Assembly (NCBI GenBank): GCA_029555925.1 | Contig: JAKPQU010000156.1 | Span: 1 to 17,016, forward strand | DNA length: 17,016 nt | Direction of reading: 5' to 3' | Source of the DNA: Bacillota bacterium | GTDB taxonomy: Bacteria > Eremiobacterota > SpSt-956 > JAKJGF01 | Shown: piece by piece, positions 1 through 6,969 of the stretch | Layout: every line of letters starts with the position of its first letter | Numbering within the stretch: position 1 is the stretch's first letter | Translations under genes and position numbers: made by a program | Notes under the pieces: model-generated | What the model saw: only the letters and a program-made list of their open reading frames with translations | Database searches by the model: none | Told to the model about the DNA's origin: nothing

Positions 1-99
1 GACCTCGTAATGCGTAAAGCGTAATGCGTGATGCGCAGGGATTAAACCCGTCACGCGTCACGACGACTTAAATTCTAATAAGTTATGAAATACACTATA
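1..99. repeat. Family C heptamer-hairpin element, copy 1 (left end outside window)
   Basis: This is a non-coding element cut by the window edge. It begins in a run of heptamer-like units (CGTAATG, CGTGATG), turns over at GGGATTAAACCC, continues with the complementary arm (CGTCACG units), and ends in the terminal sequence ATAAGTTATGAAATACACTA followed by TA at 99. The same core and right end occur at 4832-4930. The two copies differ by gain or loss of whole 7-bp units: the left arm is one unit longer and the right arm one unit shorter here. It lies 67 bp beyond the 3' end of the fic gene. Its role is unknown. The hairpin could terminate or stabilise transcripts, but it has no clear U-tract. 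Confidence 0.8.
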
Positions 100-166
100 A
101 TAAAGTCAAGGCTTTTTCTAAAATCTGCGAAAGTATAGATATTAATAATATAACGATAAATAGCTA

Positions 167-1285
167 TTATAATTCTGTACCTTCAGAAAGAATTTTCAAA
201 TATTCAAAATATTTAAATTGATTTTTTCTTTTTCTATCAAGCTGTTCTTCTTTAAGTATGCCTGCAGCTTTTAAATTTTTTATAACAGCAGAAGCAGTTG
301 TATGGGAAACATTATATTTTTCCTGTATATTTTCTATAGAAACAAAAGGAGTAGAAAACAAATCTTCAAAGAGTAATAGAGCTGCGGCAGACACTTTCTT
401 TCCTTTTATCAATAGTTTTCTGTGCCTCTCTCGTAAATCTATTATGTCTTTTGCTGTTTTTAAAGCAGAAGTAGATGTTTCTATAATACCTTTAAGAAAA
501 AAAGTGATCCATTGTTCAAAATCCCCATGGCTACTGACAAGATATAGTCTATCATAATATTCTTGCCGGTACTTTTTGAAATAGTAACTGAGATAAAGCA
601 GAGGTTCCTCTATAATGTTTTTCCATAGAAGATACAGTGTTATCAGCAACCTTCCTATTCTTCCGTTTCCATCCAGGAATGGGTGAATAGCTTCAAATTG
701 ATAATGAATTAAAGCACACTTTATCAATGGGTGATATGTATTTTCTTCATTTACGTATTTTTCAAAATCAAATACGAGCTCTTTAAGATGATCAGGAGGA
801 GGCGGAACATACCCCGGAGCACCGCCAATTATAACGGGGGCGGTTCTGAATTCTCCCGGATTTTTATTTTCCCCTTCTGCTCCTTCCAGTAGAATCTTAT
901 GCATTTCTCTTATCAGTCTCAAACACATTGGTAATTCATTTAATCTTTTTTTTCCATATTTCAAAGCTTCCATATAATTAAAAACAGGGATAACTTCTTT
1001 ATTTCCTGCGGAAATTCTATTAAATATGAAAACATCTTCCATAGTTGCTCTTGTACCTTCAATTTGTGAACTTAAAAGAGCTTCCTTCTGTATATATGCT
1101 CCAATAAAATTTTCATAATCAGGTAAAGCATAGCCCAGACTATCCAGTCTGAGTAAAGAGTTATTTGCCTGCTCCAGTAACTCCATCATTTCCTTTTCTA
1201 TTTTCACGGGTGGTTCCGGAGGTAATGGATTTGGAACAAAAGCATTATGACCTGTCAGTAGCTTAACATATCTCCCACGGTTCAT
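167..1285 (-). CDS. Fic-family protein (probable AMPylase) with C-terminal winged HTH
   Basis: This 372-residue protein should transfer AMP (or another nucleotide group) from a nucleotide to a hydroxyl on a target protein. The Fic core motif HPFLDGNGRIGR is complete at residues 201-212, with the catalytic His201 and the phosphate-binding GNGR. An N-terminal SSQIEGT (72-78) matches the (S/T)xxxE(G/N) inhibitory helix of Fic proteins that carry their own inhibitor, so no separate antitoxin is needed. Residues about 313-345 (YNVSHTTASAVIKNLKAAG) look like a winged helix-turn-helix. The ATG at 1285 has AAGGAGG 7 nt upstream. The promoter holds a perfect palindrome and a near-identical second site, which fits autoregulation through the wHTH; that link is inference. 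The gene stands alone, next to a decayed PIN toxin gene. The family call is firm; the physiological target is unknown. Confidence 0.93.
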   Translation of the reverse strand: MNRGRYVKLLTGHNAFVPNPLPPEPPVKIEKEMMELLEQANNSLLRLDSLGYALPDYENFIGAYIQKEALLSSQIEGTRATMEDVFIFNRISAGNKEVIPVFNYMEALKYGKKRLNELPMCLRLIREMHKILLEGAEGENKNPGEFRTAPVIIGGAPGYVPPPPDHLKELVFDFEKYVNEENTYHPLIKCALIHYQFEAIHPFLDGNGRIGRLLITLYLLWKNIIEEPLLYLSYYFKKYRQEYYDRLYLVSSHGDFEQWITFFLKGIIETSTSALKTAKDIIDLRERHRKLLIKGKKVSAAALLLFEDLFSTPFVSIENIQEKYNVSHTTASAVIKNLKAAGILKEEQLDRKRKNQFKYFEYLKILSEGTEL

Positions 1286-1298
1286 TGACTTTCCCTCC

Positions 1299-1315
1299 TT
1301 AATGCAACTTAACTT
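1299..1315. promoter_or_regulatory. Second operator-like site between the fic -10 box and RBS
   Basis: TTAATGCAACTTAACTT matches 16 of 17 bases of the left part of the palindrome at 1339-1355. It lies just downstream of the predicted transcription start, so the two sites bracket the -10 box. A 40-bp offset is about four helical turns, which would put both sites on one face of the DNA. Confidence 0.55.
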
Positions 1316-1317
1316 TA

Positions 1318-1347
1318 ATTATACATTAAAAATATAAATTAATGCAA
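1318..1347 (-). promoter_or_regulatory. Promoter of the fic gene
   Basis: Read on the minus strand, TATAAT (1318-1323) is a perfect -10 box. TTGCAT (1342-1347) lies 18 nt upstream as a weak -35 box (TTG matches). The -35 lies inside the 30-bp palindrome and the predicted transcription start falls next to the second operator. The -10 is clear; the -35 is less certain. Confidence 0.6.
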
Positions 1348-1365
1348 GTTAACTTGCATTAATTT
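1336..1365. promoter_or_regulatory. Perfect 30-bp palindromic operator upstream of fic
   Basis: Every base of 1336-1350 is complementary to its partner in 1351-1365. The centre is AAGTTAACTT and each arm ends in the AT-rich extension of TTAATGCAAGTT. It overlaps the -35 region of the fic promoter, as expected for a repressor site. A one-mismatch version of 17 nt lies at 1299-1315, exactly 40 bp away. The Fic protein's own wHTH is the most obvious candidate ligand, by inference. Confidence 0.75.
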
Positions 1366-1443
1366 TAGTCATTCAGTGGTGGTCTGAAGTTTATAGTTGT
1401 TGTGCTGCTTTTAAATTTGTAAATTCAATCTTTAAAAGAACTT

Positions 1444-1463
1444 ATACTATTTAGCTTTAGACA
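1444..1463 (+). repeat. 20-bp dispersed repeat, copy 1
   Basis: The 20-mer beginning ATACTATTTAGC and ending TTTAGACA occurs here and again at 16879-16898 in the same orientation. The flanks are unrelated. Both copies lie in gene-free DNA near other repeats. The 1286-1496 interval otherwise holds only the fic promoter and operators. Confidence 0.6.
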
Positions 1464-1496
1464 GTATCTACCTGTTATTCAAATTATTCAGTTTAA

Positions 1497-1942
1497 TTAA
1501 AGCAATTTGGTATTACCCACTGTAATTAGGATGTCATAAAAATCTCTGGGAGTTATAATTTTAATACTTTGATATGATTTCAGGTCAAGGAGATGATAAT
1601 TACCGCTCACGATATAATCTGCACTTCCTGCAAGTGCACAGGCAGGAAAAATATTATCAGATGGATCTGTTTTTACTACATTATCTATACTTAATTTTGA
1701 AGACAATTGCATCATGAAAATACCAGGGAAAATTTTATCATTGTTTGTATTTTGACTGAATTTTTTATGCAATTATCTATGCATAAAAATATATTTCGGT
1801 TACATTTACTTTGAAAGCAAATTCTTCTACATACTCAATATACTGTTTTATTTCATCTTCAGATAACTTATGTCTTTTTGCTATATTCGGATATCTGACC
1901 ACTTTCTCCAGTTCTTCTAAAGCTTCTGTACATATGCAGAGA
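1497..1942 (-). pseudogene. Degraded PIN-domain toxin gene (COG1569-like), truncated and interrupted
   Basis: Two coding fragments in the same original frame flank a 104-bp element. The upstream piece (about 1942 down to 1795) reads TEALEELEKVVRYPNIAKRH, then an acidic helical segment ending VNVTEI. The downstream piece (about 1685 to 1497) reads DNVVKTDPSDNIFPACALAG, then ADYIVSGNYHLL, ending KIITPRDFYDIL. Together they match the middle and end of PIN-family toxin nucleases. Deleting the element plus one TA joins them in frame as VTEIDNVVKTD. Three faults show it is dead: the N-terminal part with the first catalytic Asp is missing, the insertion adds a stop after VTEIYFYA, and the usual catalytic GD near the C-terminus reads GN. 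A 91-codon ORF starting inside the insertion (1772-1497) is a chimera. No antitoxin gene is visible. Confidence 0.85.
1688..1791. mobile_element. Family A 104-bp MITE-like element, copy 1 (inside the PIN gene)
   Basis: It is 103/104 identical to 5677-5780; the only difference is position 1789 (A versus G). Both copies are flanked by TA (here 1686-1687 and 1792-1793). The ends begin TACTT/TATTT in inverted orientation, with a stronger inner inverted pair AGACAATTGCAT / AGATAATTGCAT. It is too short to encode a transposase. TA duplication points to IS630/Tc1-mariner-type mobilisation in trans; that assignment is inference from established target preference. Confidence 0.88.
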
Positions 1943-1986
1943 GTGACCGCTCCCACCGCTAAATCCTAACGGATTATAGGGGTAGC
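1943..1986 (-). mobile_element. Terminal hairpin resembling an IS200/IS605-family end
   Basis: On the minus strand, GCTACCCCTATAATCC, a GTTA loop and GGATTTAGCGGTGGGAGC form an imperfect stem of about 13-15 pairs with one bulge, followed by GGTCAC. PIN homology begins directly after it. Subterminal hairpins followed by short TCAC/TCAA-like cleavage sites are typical of IS200/IS605 ends. No tnpA or tnpB remains nearby. About 90 bp beyond it (1987-2040) contains nothing else recognisable. It may be the end of an element that deleted the PIN 5' half. Confidence 0.4.
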
Positions 1987-2040
1987 TTCCACAAAACGTT
2001 AAAGCTTCCCCGGATTAATAGGAGATGTTTCCCAAAAAAA

Positions 2041-3258
2041 TCAAAGAACCCCTTCTTCTAAAAATTTTTTGACCTCATGTTTATCATACCCAAGCATCCC
2101 GCAAAGAATCTCTTCATTATGCTGTCCCAGAAGCGGTGAAGGTAGTTTTATGGCTCCCGGAGTATCTGATAATTTCACAGGAATACCTATAAGTTTCATA
2201 TTGCCGCATGTGGGATGGTCAATATCTACTACCATATTTCTGGCCAGTATCTGCGGTTGTGCCACAACTTTATCCAGGCTGAGCACTCCTCCCGCAGGTA
2301 TTCCATGTTTATGGAACAATGAAATCCATTCTTCGGCTTTTTTCTGACCGATTATATGTTGAATAACTGAACATAATTCATCCCTGTTTTTCACTCTAGC
2401 AGGATTGGTTGCAAACTTCGGATCATGTTTAATATCTTCACAGCCGGTAACATCACAGAAAATATCCCAGAATTTATCATTTCCGATTGCAATATTTATA
2501 TAGTCATCAGAAGCTTTAAAGGTTCCGAACGGTGCTATGGATTGATGGTGATTTCCGTTGCGTCCGGGGCATATACCTGTTGCTAAATACATGCCTGCCT
2601 GATAGTTAAGAAGTGACAGGAGACTATCAAGGAGTGCCACATCTACCCTCTGTCCTTTACCGGTGTTTTGTCTTGCAATAAGAGCCAGTAATATACCCTG
2701 AAAGGTATAGAGAGCACCTATGAGGTCCGCGATTGATGGCCCTGCCTTATATGGAATGCCGGACGGATCTCCAGTTAAACTCATAACTCCTGATAGGCCC
2801 TGAGCAACCACATCATATCCGGGGAGTGAACTGTAAGGCCCTGTATGGCCGTATCCTGAAACAGAAGCATATATGATACGGGGATTAATCTTTTCCACTT
2901 CTTCATAGGACAGGCCGATTTTTTTCATGTAACCGGGACGAAAATTTTCAACCAGCACATCTGATTTTTTAATAAGTTCTTTTATAATTTCATGTCCCTT
3001 TTCTGTTTTTAAATTTACTGTAATACTCTTTTTATTACGATTAAAACTGCAGAAGTACACACTTTCACCGTTTATAAAAGGAGGGCCGAAAGACCTGGAA
3101 TCATCGCCTTTACCGGGCTGTTCCACCTTTATAATCTCAGCTCCCATATCTCCTAAAAGCATGGTGCAATAAGGTCCGGCCAGGACACGGGAAAAATCAA
3201 GAACTTTTATAGATTCTAGCGGCATATGTTTCATATATTTATATACCGGGTTGAGCAT
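2041..3258 (-). CDS. CaiB/BaiF family (class III) CoA-transferase
   Basis: This 405-residue protein is the usual size for class III CoA-transferases, which move CoA between carboxylic acids through an enzyme-bound acyl anhydride. The N-terminus IKVLDFSRVLAGPYCTMLLG and then GAEIIKVEQPGKGDDSR is the family's CoA-binding signature. VENFRPG (about 104-109) and GYGHTGPY (about 136-142) follow, and KAGPSIADLIGAL contains the catalytic Asp at 178. The ATG at 3258 has only a distant AAGG. ATG codons at 3234 and 3225 are alternatives, and homologues usually begin close to MPLESIKVLDFS (3225). It lies 63 bp downstream of the amidase on the same strand, so an operon is likely. An amidase making a free acid that is then activated as a CoA ester would make sense, but the substrate is unknown. 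Confidence 0.9.
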   Translation of the reverse strand: MLNPVYKYMKHMPLESIKVLDFSRVLAGPYCTMLLGDMGAEIIKVEQPGKGDDSRSFGPPFINGESVYFCSFNRNKKSITVNLKTEKGHEIIKELIKKSDVLVENFRPGYMKKIGLSYEEVEKINPRIIYASVSGYGHTGPYSSLPGYDVVAQGLSGVMSLTGDPSGIPYKAGPSIADLIGALYTFQGILLALIARQNTGKGQRVDVALLDSLLSLLNYQAGMYLATGICPGRNGNHHQSIAPFGTFKASDDYINIAIGNDKFWDIFCDVTGCEDIKHDPKFATNPARVKNRDELCSVIQHIIGQKKAEEWISLFHKHGIPAGGVLSLDKVVAQPQILARNMVVDIDHPTCGNMKLIGIPVKLSDTPGAIKLPSPLLGQHNEEILCGMLGYDKHEVKKFLEEGVL

Positions 3259-3321
3259 TTATATTTAATAAAACCTTTTTCTCTTCACCCTTAACTATAT
3301 TATGCTCACCCCGTTAAGATA

Positions 3322-4767
3322 CTATGTATCTTCTCTCCTTTCTATTGTATCCACCACAGGTGGTCGTCTTTTATAAAATTTTGTTTCATCTTCAAAAGCA
3401 TAGGCAATCTGTAATAGACCCAGTTCATCTTTATGACGTCCCACAATTTGAAGTCCTACAGGTAATCCTTCTTCTGTAAAGCCACATGGTACTGCTATGG
3501 CAGGATTGCCTGCCAGTGATATGTAATAACAGGTTTTCTGCCAGTCTATATAAGTTAACATGTTTACCCCCTGAATTTCCTTTACATATTCCTGGTTTAT
3601 GTCAAATGGTATTACCTGACTTACAGGAAGTATAAAGAACTCATATTTTTCCATAAAAAGTCTTATTCTATGATAGAGCTCCGTTCTTATACGTTCTGCA
3701 CTGGCAAGCTGTGGGCCTGTGATTCTTTCACCTTCTTCTATATTTTTCAGCAATGTATATTTAAATTTATTTTTTTTCAGACTTTCTCCCAGAATAAGTT
3801 CATAATCCCAGGCTCTCCATGCTTTATAAGCTTTATCTGCGCCTGTAAAATCAGGCTCACTGTCTTCCACCTTACAACCGAGTGACTGAAAAACCTTTTT
3901 CTGACTGTCTACAATTTTCTTCACTTCCGGTTCAAAAGGGAGACCTCCCAGATCTATTGCCCATGCTATATTTACTCCTTTAAAGTTACGTTTCAGAGAA
4001 CGGGAAAAGATATGTCCCTCTTCCTGTATTGATATGGGGGATCTGCTGTCAGGCCCTGCCATGACAGAAAGAAGGAGAGCTATATCCGATACAGTTCTTG
4101 CCATAGGCCCTGCTACTGAAAAACTGTTCCATCCATCCGATACGGGCCATATGGGAATACGTCCCGGCGAGGTACGCATACCGACTACATTGCAAAAACT
4201 GGCAGGATTTCTGAGAGAACCTGCAGCATCAGTGCCTGTTGCAAGAGGCACCATGCCGCATGCCAGTGCCACAGCAGACCCTCCGCTGCTTCCGCCGCAG
4301 GTCTTTGTCATATCGTAGGGATTGAAGGTTTTACCGAAAACACTGTTAAAAGTCTGGCTTCCCGCTCCGAATTCAGAGGTATTTGTTTTCCCTATAGTAA
4401 TTGCTCCTGCTTTTTTTATCCTTTCCACAGGTATACAGTCGAAATCAGGAATATTGTCTTTATATGCAAGAGAACCGTAGGTTGTTTTGATAGCTGCTGT
4501 TTCAAGCAGATCTTTATGTGCTACAGGGATACCATGAAGGGGGCCAGTCACTTTACCTCTATCAGCATCTCTTGCCTGCTTCAGAGCTTCTTCTCCTGCA
4601 AGTGTCACGATGGCATTTAATCTTGGATTTAATTGTTCAATCTGAAGAAGATGAGCTTCCATAACTTCCAGTGCCGAAAGCTCTTTGTTTCTGATATGCT
4701 CGGTCATTTCTGTGGCTGTCATAAAACAGATCTCAGAAGATGTAATAGATTTTTCAGAAATTACCAT
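3322..4767 (-). CDS. Amidase-signature family hydrolase
   Basis: This 481-residue serine hydrolase has the full amidase-signature triad: Lys85 in VAHKDLLE, the cis-Ser160 of GGSSGGS, and nucleophile Ser184 in GTDAAGS. Spacings of 75 and 24 residues match those in fatty-acid amide hydrolase. Family members cleave amides to a carboxylate plus ammonia or an amine; GatA is a member, but no gatB or gatC is nearby, so a catabolic amidase is more likely. The ATG at 4767 was chosen because AGGAGG lies about 7 nt upstream; the longer open frame to 4878 only translates the inserted repeat element. The interval to the upstream regulator is almost entirely family C element, so transcription must start in the element or read through from the regulator. 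Confidence 0.92.
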   Translation of the reverse strand: MVISEKSITSSEICFMTATEMTEHIRNKELSALEVMEAHLLQIEQLNPRLNAIVTLAGEEALKQARDADRGKVTGPLHGIPVAHKDLLETAAIKTTYGSLAYKDNIPDFDCIPVERIKKAGAITIGKTNTSEFGAGSQTFNSVFGKTFNPYDMTKTCGGSSGGSAVALACGMVPLATGTDAAGSLRNPASFCNVVGMRTSPGRIPIWPVSDGWNSFSVAGPMARTVSDIALLLSVMAGPDSRSPISIQEEGHIFSRSLKRNFKGVNIAWAIDLGGLPFEPEVKKIVDSQKKVFQSLGCKVEDSEPDFTGADKAYKAWRAWDYELILGESLKKNKFKYTLLKNIEEGERITGPQLASAERIRTELYHRIRLFMEKYEFFILPVSQVIPFDINQEYVKEIQGVNMLTYIDWQKTCYYISLAGNPAIAVPCGFTEEGLPVGLQIVGRHKDELGLLQIAYAFEDETKFYKRRPPVVDTIERREDT

Positions 4768-4799
4768 TAAAAATACCTCCTGAATTTTAGAGAACTTAA

Positions 4800-4930
4800 T
4801 ATAGTTAGTTTCATAACTATCCATAAATAATGACCTCGTAATGCGTAATGCGTAATGCGCAGGGACTAAACCCGTCACGCGTTACGCGTCACGACGACTT
4901 AAATTCTAATAAGTTATGAAATACACTATA
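4800..4930. mobile_element. Family C MITE-like element with heptamer hairpin, complete copy
   Basis: The element starts TATAGTTAGTTTCATAAC (4800) and ends with the inverted relative GTTATGAAATACACTATA (ends 4930), an imperfect terminal inverted repeat of about 21 bp with TA at both outer edges. Inside, 4832-4893 is the heptamer hairpin: units of CGTAATG type, GGGACTAAACCC at the turn, then CGTCACG/CGTTACG units. Many mismatches between arms are G-T and so would pair as G-U in RNA. It lies between the response regulator stop (2 bp away) and the amidase ribosome-binding site. Confidence 0.75.
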
Positions 4931-4932
4931 AA

Positions 4933-5562
4933 TTAAACAAGTTTATTTTGAATTACATATCGTATAATATCTGAATTGTTTTTCATTTTCATTTTCTTTA
5001 ACATTCTGGCTTTATAGGTACTGATGGTCTTGAGACTCAGAGACAGTTCATCTGCAATATGCTTTATAGATTTCCCGGAACCTATCATACACATGATAAA
5101 AAACTCACGGCCCGAAAGGCTTTCATGAGGTAATTTACTGTTGTCCTGTTCCAGGTTCAGAGCTAATAATTCTGCCACAGATGGTGTAATATATTTTTTC
5201 CCTTCTCTTACAAGACGAATAGCATCTGTTAATTTATCAGGAAGACTTTCCTTTGTAATATATCCGGCTGCCCCTGCCTGAAAAGATTTTATGGCATATT
5301 GCTCTTCAGGATACATACTCAATATGAGAACAGGTATATTTATTTTTTTATTCTTTAATTCTTTTAAAACTTCGAGGCCGCTCATATCAGGAAGAGACAG
5401 GTCGAGCAAAATCAGATCATATCTATGATATTTAATCTTTTTTAACACTTCCAGCCCCCTGTCCGCCTCATCTGCCACAATAATATCTTCTGTCTCTCCC
5501 AGTATCTGTTTTAAGCCTCTTCGGACAATCGGATGATCATCAACAACAAGTATTCTTGTCAT
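4933..5562 (-). CDS. NarL/FixJ-type response regulator (REC + LuxR HTH), orphan
   Basis: This 209-residue two-domain transcription factor has a receiver domain (1-120) with the acidic pair Asp8-Asp9, phospho-acceptor Asp54 in LLDLSLPDMSG, Ser82 and Lys104. The C-terminal LuxR-type HTH (about 145-205) carries the typical LSGREFFIMCMI and IADELSLSLKTISTYKARML segments. Phosphorylation of Asp54 by a partner histidine kinase would normally control dimerisation and DNA binding. No kinase gene is present in the window, so it is an orphan here. The ATG at 5562 fits the canonical MTRILVVDDHPIVRRGL start; only a weak AAGG lies 14 nt upstream. The stop codon is 2 bp from a family C element, and the amidase and CoA-transferase follow on the same strand. 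Confidence 0.93.
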   Translation of the reverse strand: MTRILVVDDHPIVRRGLKQILGETEDIIVADEADRGLEVLKKIKYHRYDLILLDLSLPDMSGLEVLKELKNKKINIPVLILSMYPEEQYAIKSFQAGAAGYITKESLPDKLTDAIRLVREGKKYITPSVAELLALNLEQDNSKLPHESLSGREFFIMCMIGSGKSIKHIADELSLSLKTISTYKARMLKKMKMKNNSDIIRYVIQNKLV

Positions 5563-5616
5563 AAGTTTTATATATACCTTTACAATATTTCTGCCGCAAT
5601 GGAAACGTTATAAGTT

Positions 5617-5825
5617 TAGAGTAGTTATAAAAAGTTTTGTCCTAAAGTTTCTCTACATACTCGCACCAGGTAAATATACTTAATTTTGAAGACAATTGCA
5701 TCATGAAAATACCAGGGAAAATTTTATCATTGTTTGTATTTTGACTGAATTTTTTATGCAATTATCTATGCATAAAAGTATAGTTACTTAATCTTTTTCG
5801 GACATTACTTTTTGTACTTACTCTA
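5617..5825. mobile_element. Family B MITE-like element, copy 1, interrupted by family A
   Basis: The outer ends are TAGAGTAGTTATAAAAAG and, inverted, TAGAGTAAGTACAAAAAG, both running into GTCC, which gives a terminal inverted repeat of about 25 bp. Without the nested 104-bp element and one TA it is 103 bp, exactly the length of the second copy at 10063-10165, with about 12 base differences. The right end supplies the TAA stop of the TPR gene, so insertion probably trimmed or replaced that gene's original 3' end. Confidence 0.85.
5677..5780. mobile_element. Family A 104-bp element, copy 2 (nested in family B)
   Basis: It is 103/104 identical to 1688-1791, in the same orientation, flanked by TA at 5675-5676 and 5781-5782. 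The uninterrupted family B copy has GGTAAATAGCTACTT where this locus has GGTAAATA, the element, then TAGTTACTT. That is direct evidence of insertion with TA duplication. In this copy the ends are symmetric: TACTT on the left and inverted TACTT on the right. Confidence 0.9.
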
Positions 5826-6969
5826 AATTCTTCTGCATGGCTATTTCCTTTAAGGATATTCCTCTCTTATTATTACAGTCATATTCTATAACTTTATCCG
5901 CACATGTAACGGCTGAAGTATAATTACCCTGATAATATAATATTAAACCTTTACAATACCATATATTCGAAGAAAAAGGTTTCTTTTTCAGCTGTTCCTC
6001 ATAATAACCAAGGGCTTTTTTATGTATAGAAGAATCCATAGAAAGAGAGGTATCAAAACATTCAAAGGCTTTTTCATATTTATTCATAGAAGCCAGTACA
6101 CATCCCCTGTTAAACCACAGGTCCGGACTTTCATAGCCAGCCTGAAGCATCATATCAAAACATGTAAGTGCTTCTTCATATTTCCCGGTACATGACAGTG
6201 CTGAACCTTTATTACTCAGAACCTTCATATCCTTCGGGGCACATTCAAGAGCTTTATTGAAATATACAATAGAATCGTCATACTTATCCTGATAATATAG
6301 AACAGTACCTTTGTTGAAAAATGCTTCTTTAAAGGCAGGGTTAATATCCAGAACAGTATCAAAACACTTGATTGCTTCTTCATATTTACAGAGATTAATC
6401 AGTGCGACCCCTCTGTTATTAAGAGCCATTATATTCTTATTGTCTATCTCTAAAATTCTGTTATATGAGTTTATTGCTTCTTCATATCTACCGAGTTCAT
6501 CCAGAGCAGAACCCAGATTATTCCACAGGTTTATATCTTTGCTGTCCATATTTAGGGCATGGTAAAAACAGGCAACAGCTTCATTATATCTTTTCAGATT
6601 AACCAGAATAATAGCTTTTGTTTTCAGTGCTTCCAGATTATAAGGATCAAGTTCGAGAACCCTGTTATAACATTCGAGTGCTTCTTCGTATTTTCCCATA
6701 CTGGCAAGGGAAGAACCTTTGTTATACCAGCCTTCCTTCAAACCGGGATCTATTTTTATGACCCTGTCATAATACTTTACAGCTTCTCCATATCTTCCAA
6801 GACCTGCAAGATGACAGCCTCTTCTGTTAACAGTCTTTATATTGTCATCTTCAAATTCCATGACTCTGTCATAACATCTGAGTATTTCCTGATGTCCATC
6901 GTTATGGCATACAATAATACTGTTTTCAACTTTAACATCCGTATTTGTTGTAAAACCTGTAAAACTCAT
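5818..6969 (-). CDS. Tetratricopeptide-repeat (TPR) protein
   Basis: This 383-residue protein is built almost wholly of 34-residue TPR units from about residue 40 to 375. Eight clear units are visible, with recurrent features such as YNKGSSLASMGKYEEALECY and NNRGVALINLCKYEEAIKCF (W/Y-x-x-G, A-x-x-x-G-x-Y-E-E-A and a terminal LDP-like turn). One or two degenerate units follow at the C-terminus. Such solenoids are protein-binding scaffolds; the partner is unknown. There is no signal peptide or transmembrane segment, so it is probably cytoplasmic. The ATG at 6969 has AGAGAAGGTG about 5 nt upstream. The last codon and stop (GAG TAA) come from the end of the family B element, so the native C-terminus may have been altered. 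It is transcribed divergently from gldA. Confidence 0.9.
   Translation of the reverse strand: MSFTGFTTNTDVKVENSIIVCHNDGHQEILRCYDRVMEFEDDNIKTVNRRGCHLAGLGRYGEAVKYYDRVIKIDPGLKEGWYNKGSSLASMGKYEEALECYNRVLELDPYNLEALKTKAIILVNLKRYNEAVACFYHALNMDSKDINLWNNLGSALDELGRYEEAINSYNRILEIDNKNIMALNNRGVALINLCKYEEAIKCFDTVLDINPAFKEAFFNKGTVLYYQDKYDDSIVYFNKALECAPKDMKVLSNKGSALSCTGKYEEALTCFDMMLQAGYESPDLWFNRGCVLASMNKYEKAFECFDTSLSMDSSIHKKALGYYEEQLKKKPFSSNIWYCKGLILYYQGNYTSAVTCADKVIEYDCNNKRGISLKEIAMQKNLE

Noticed and set aside
1497..1772. Intact 91-residue protein gene
   Set aside because: The first 28 codons come from the inserted family A element and the rest is the tail of the PIN gene, so it is a chimeric pseudogene fragment.
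4768..4878. 37-codon N-terminal extension of the amidase
   Set aside because: It translates the family C element; the ATG at 4767 has a consensus AGGAGG and matches family N-termini.
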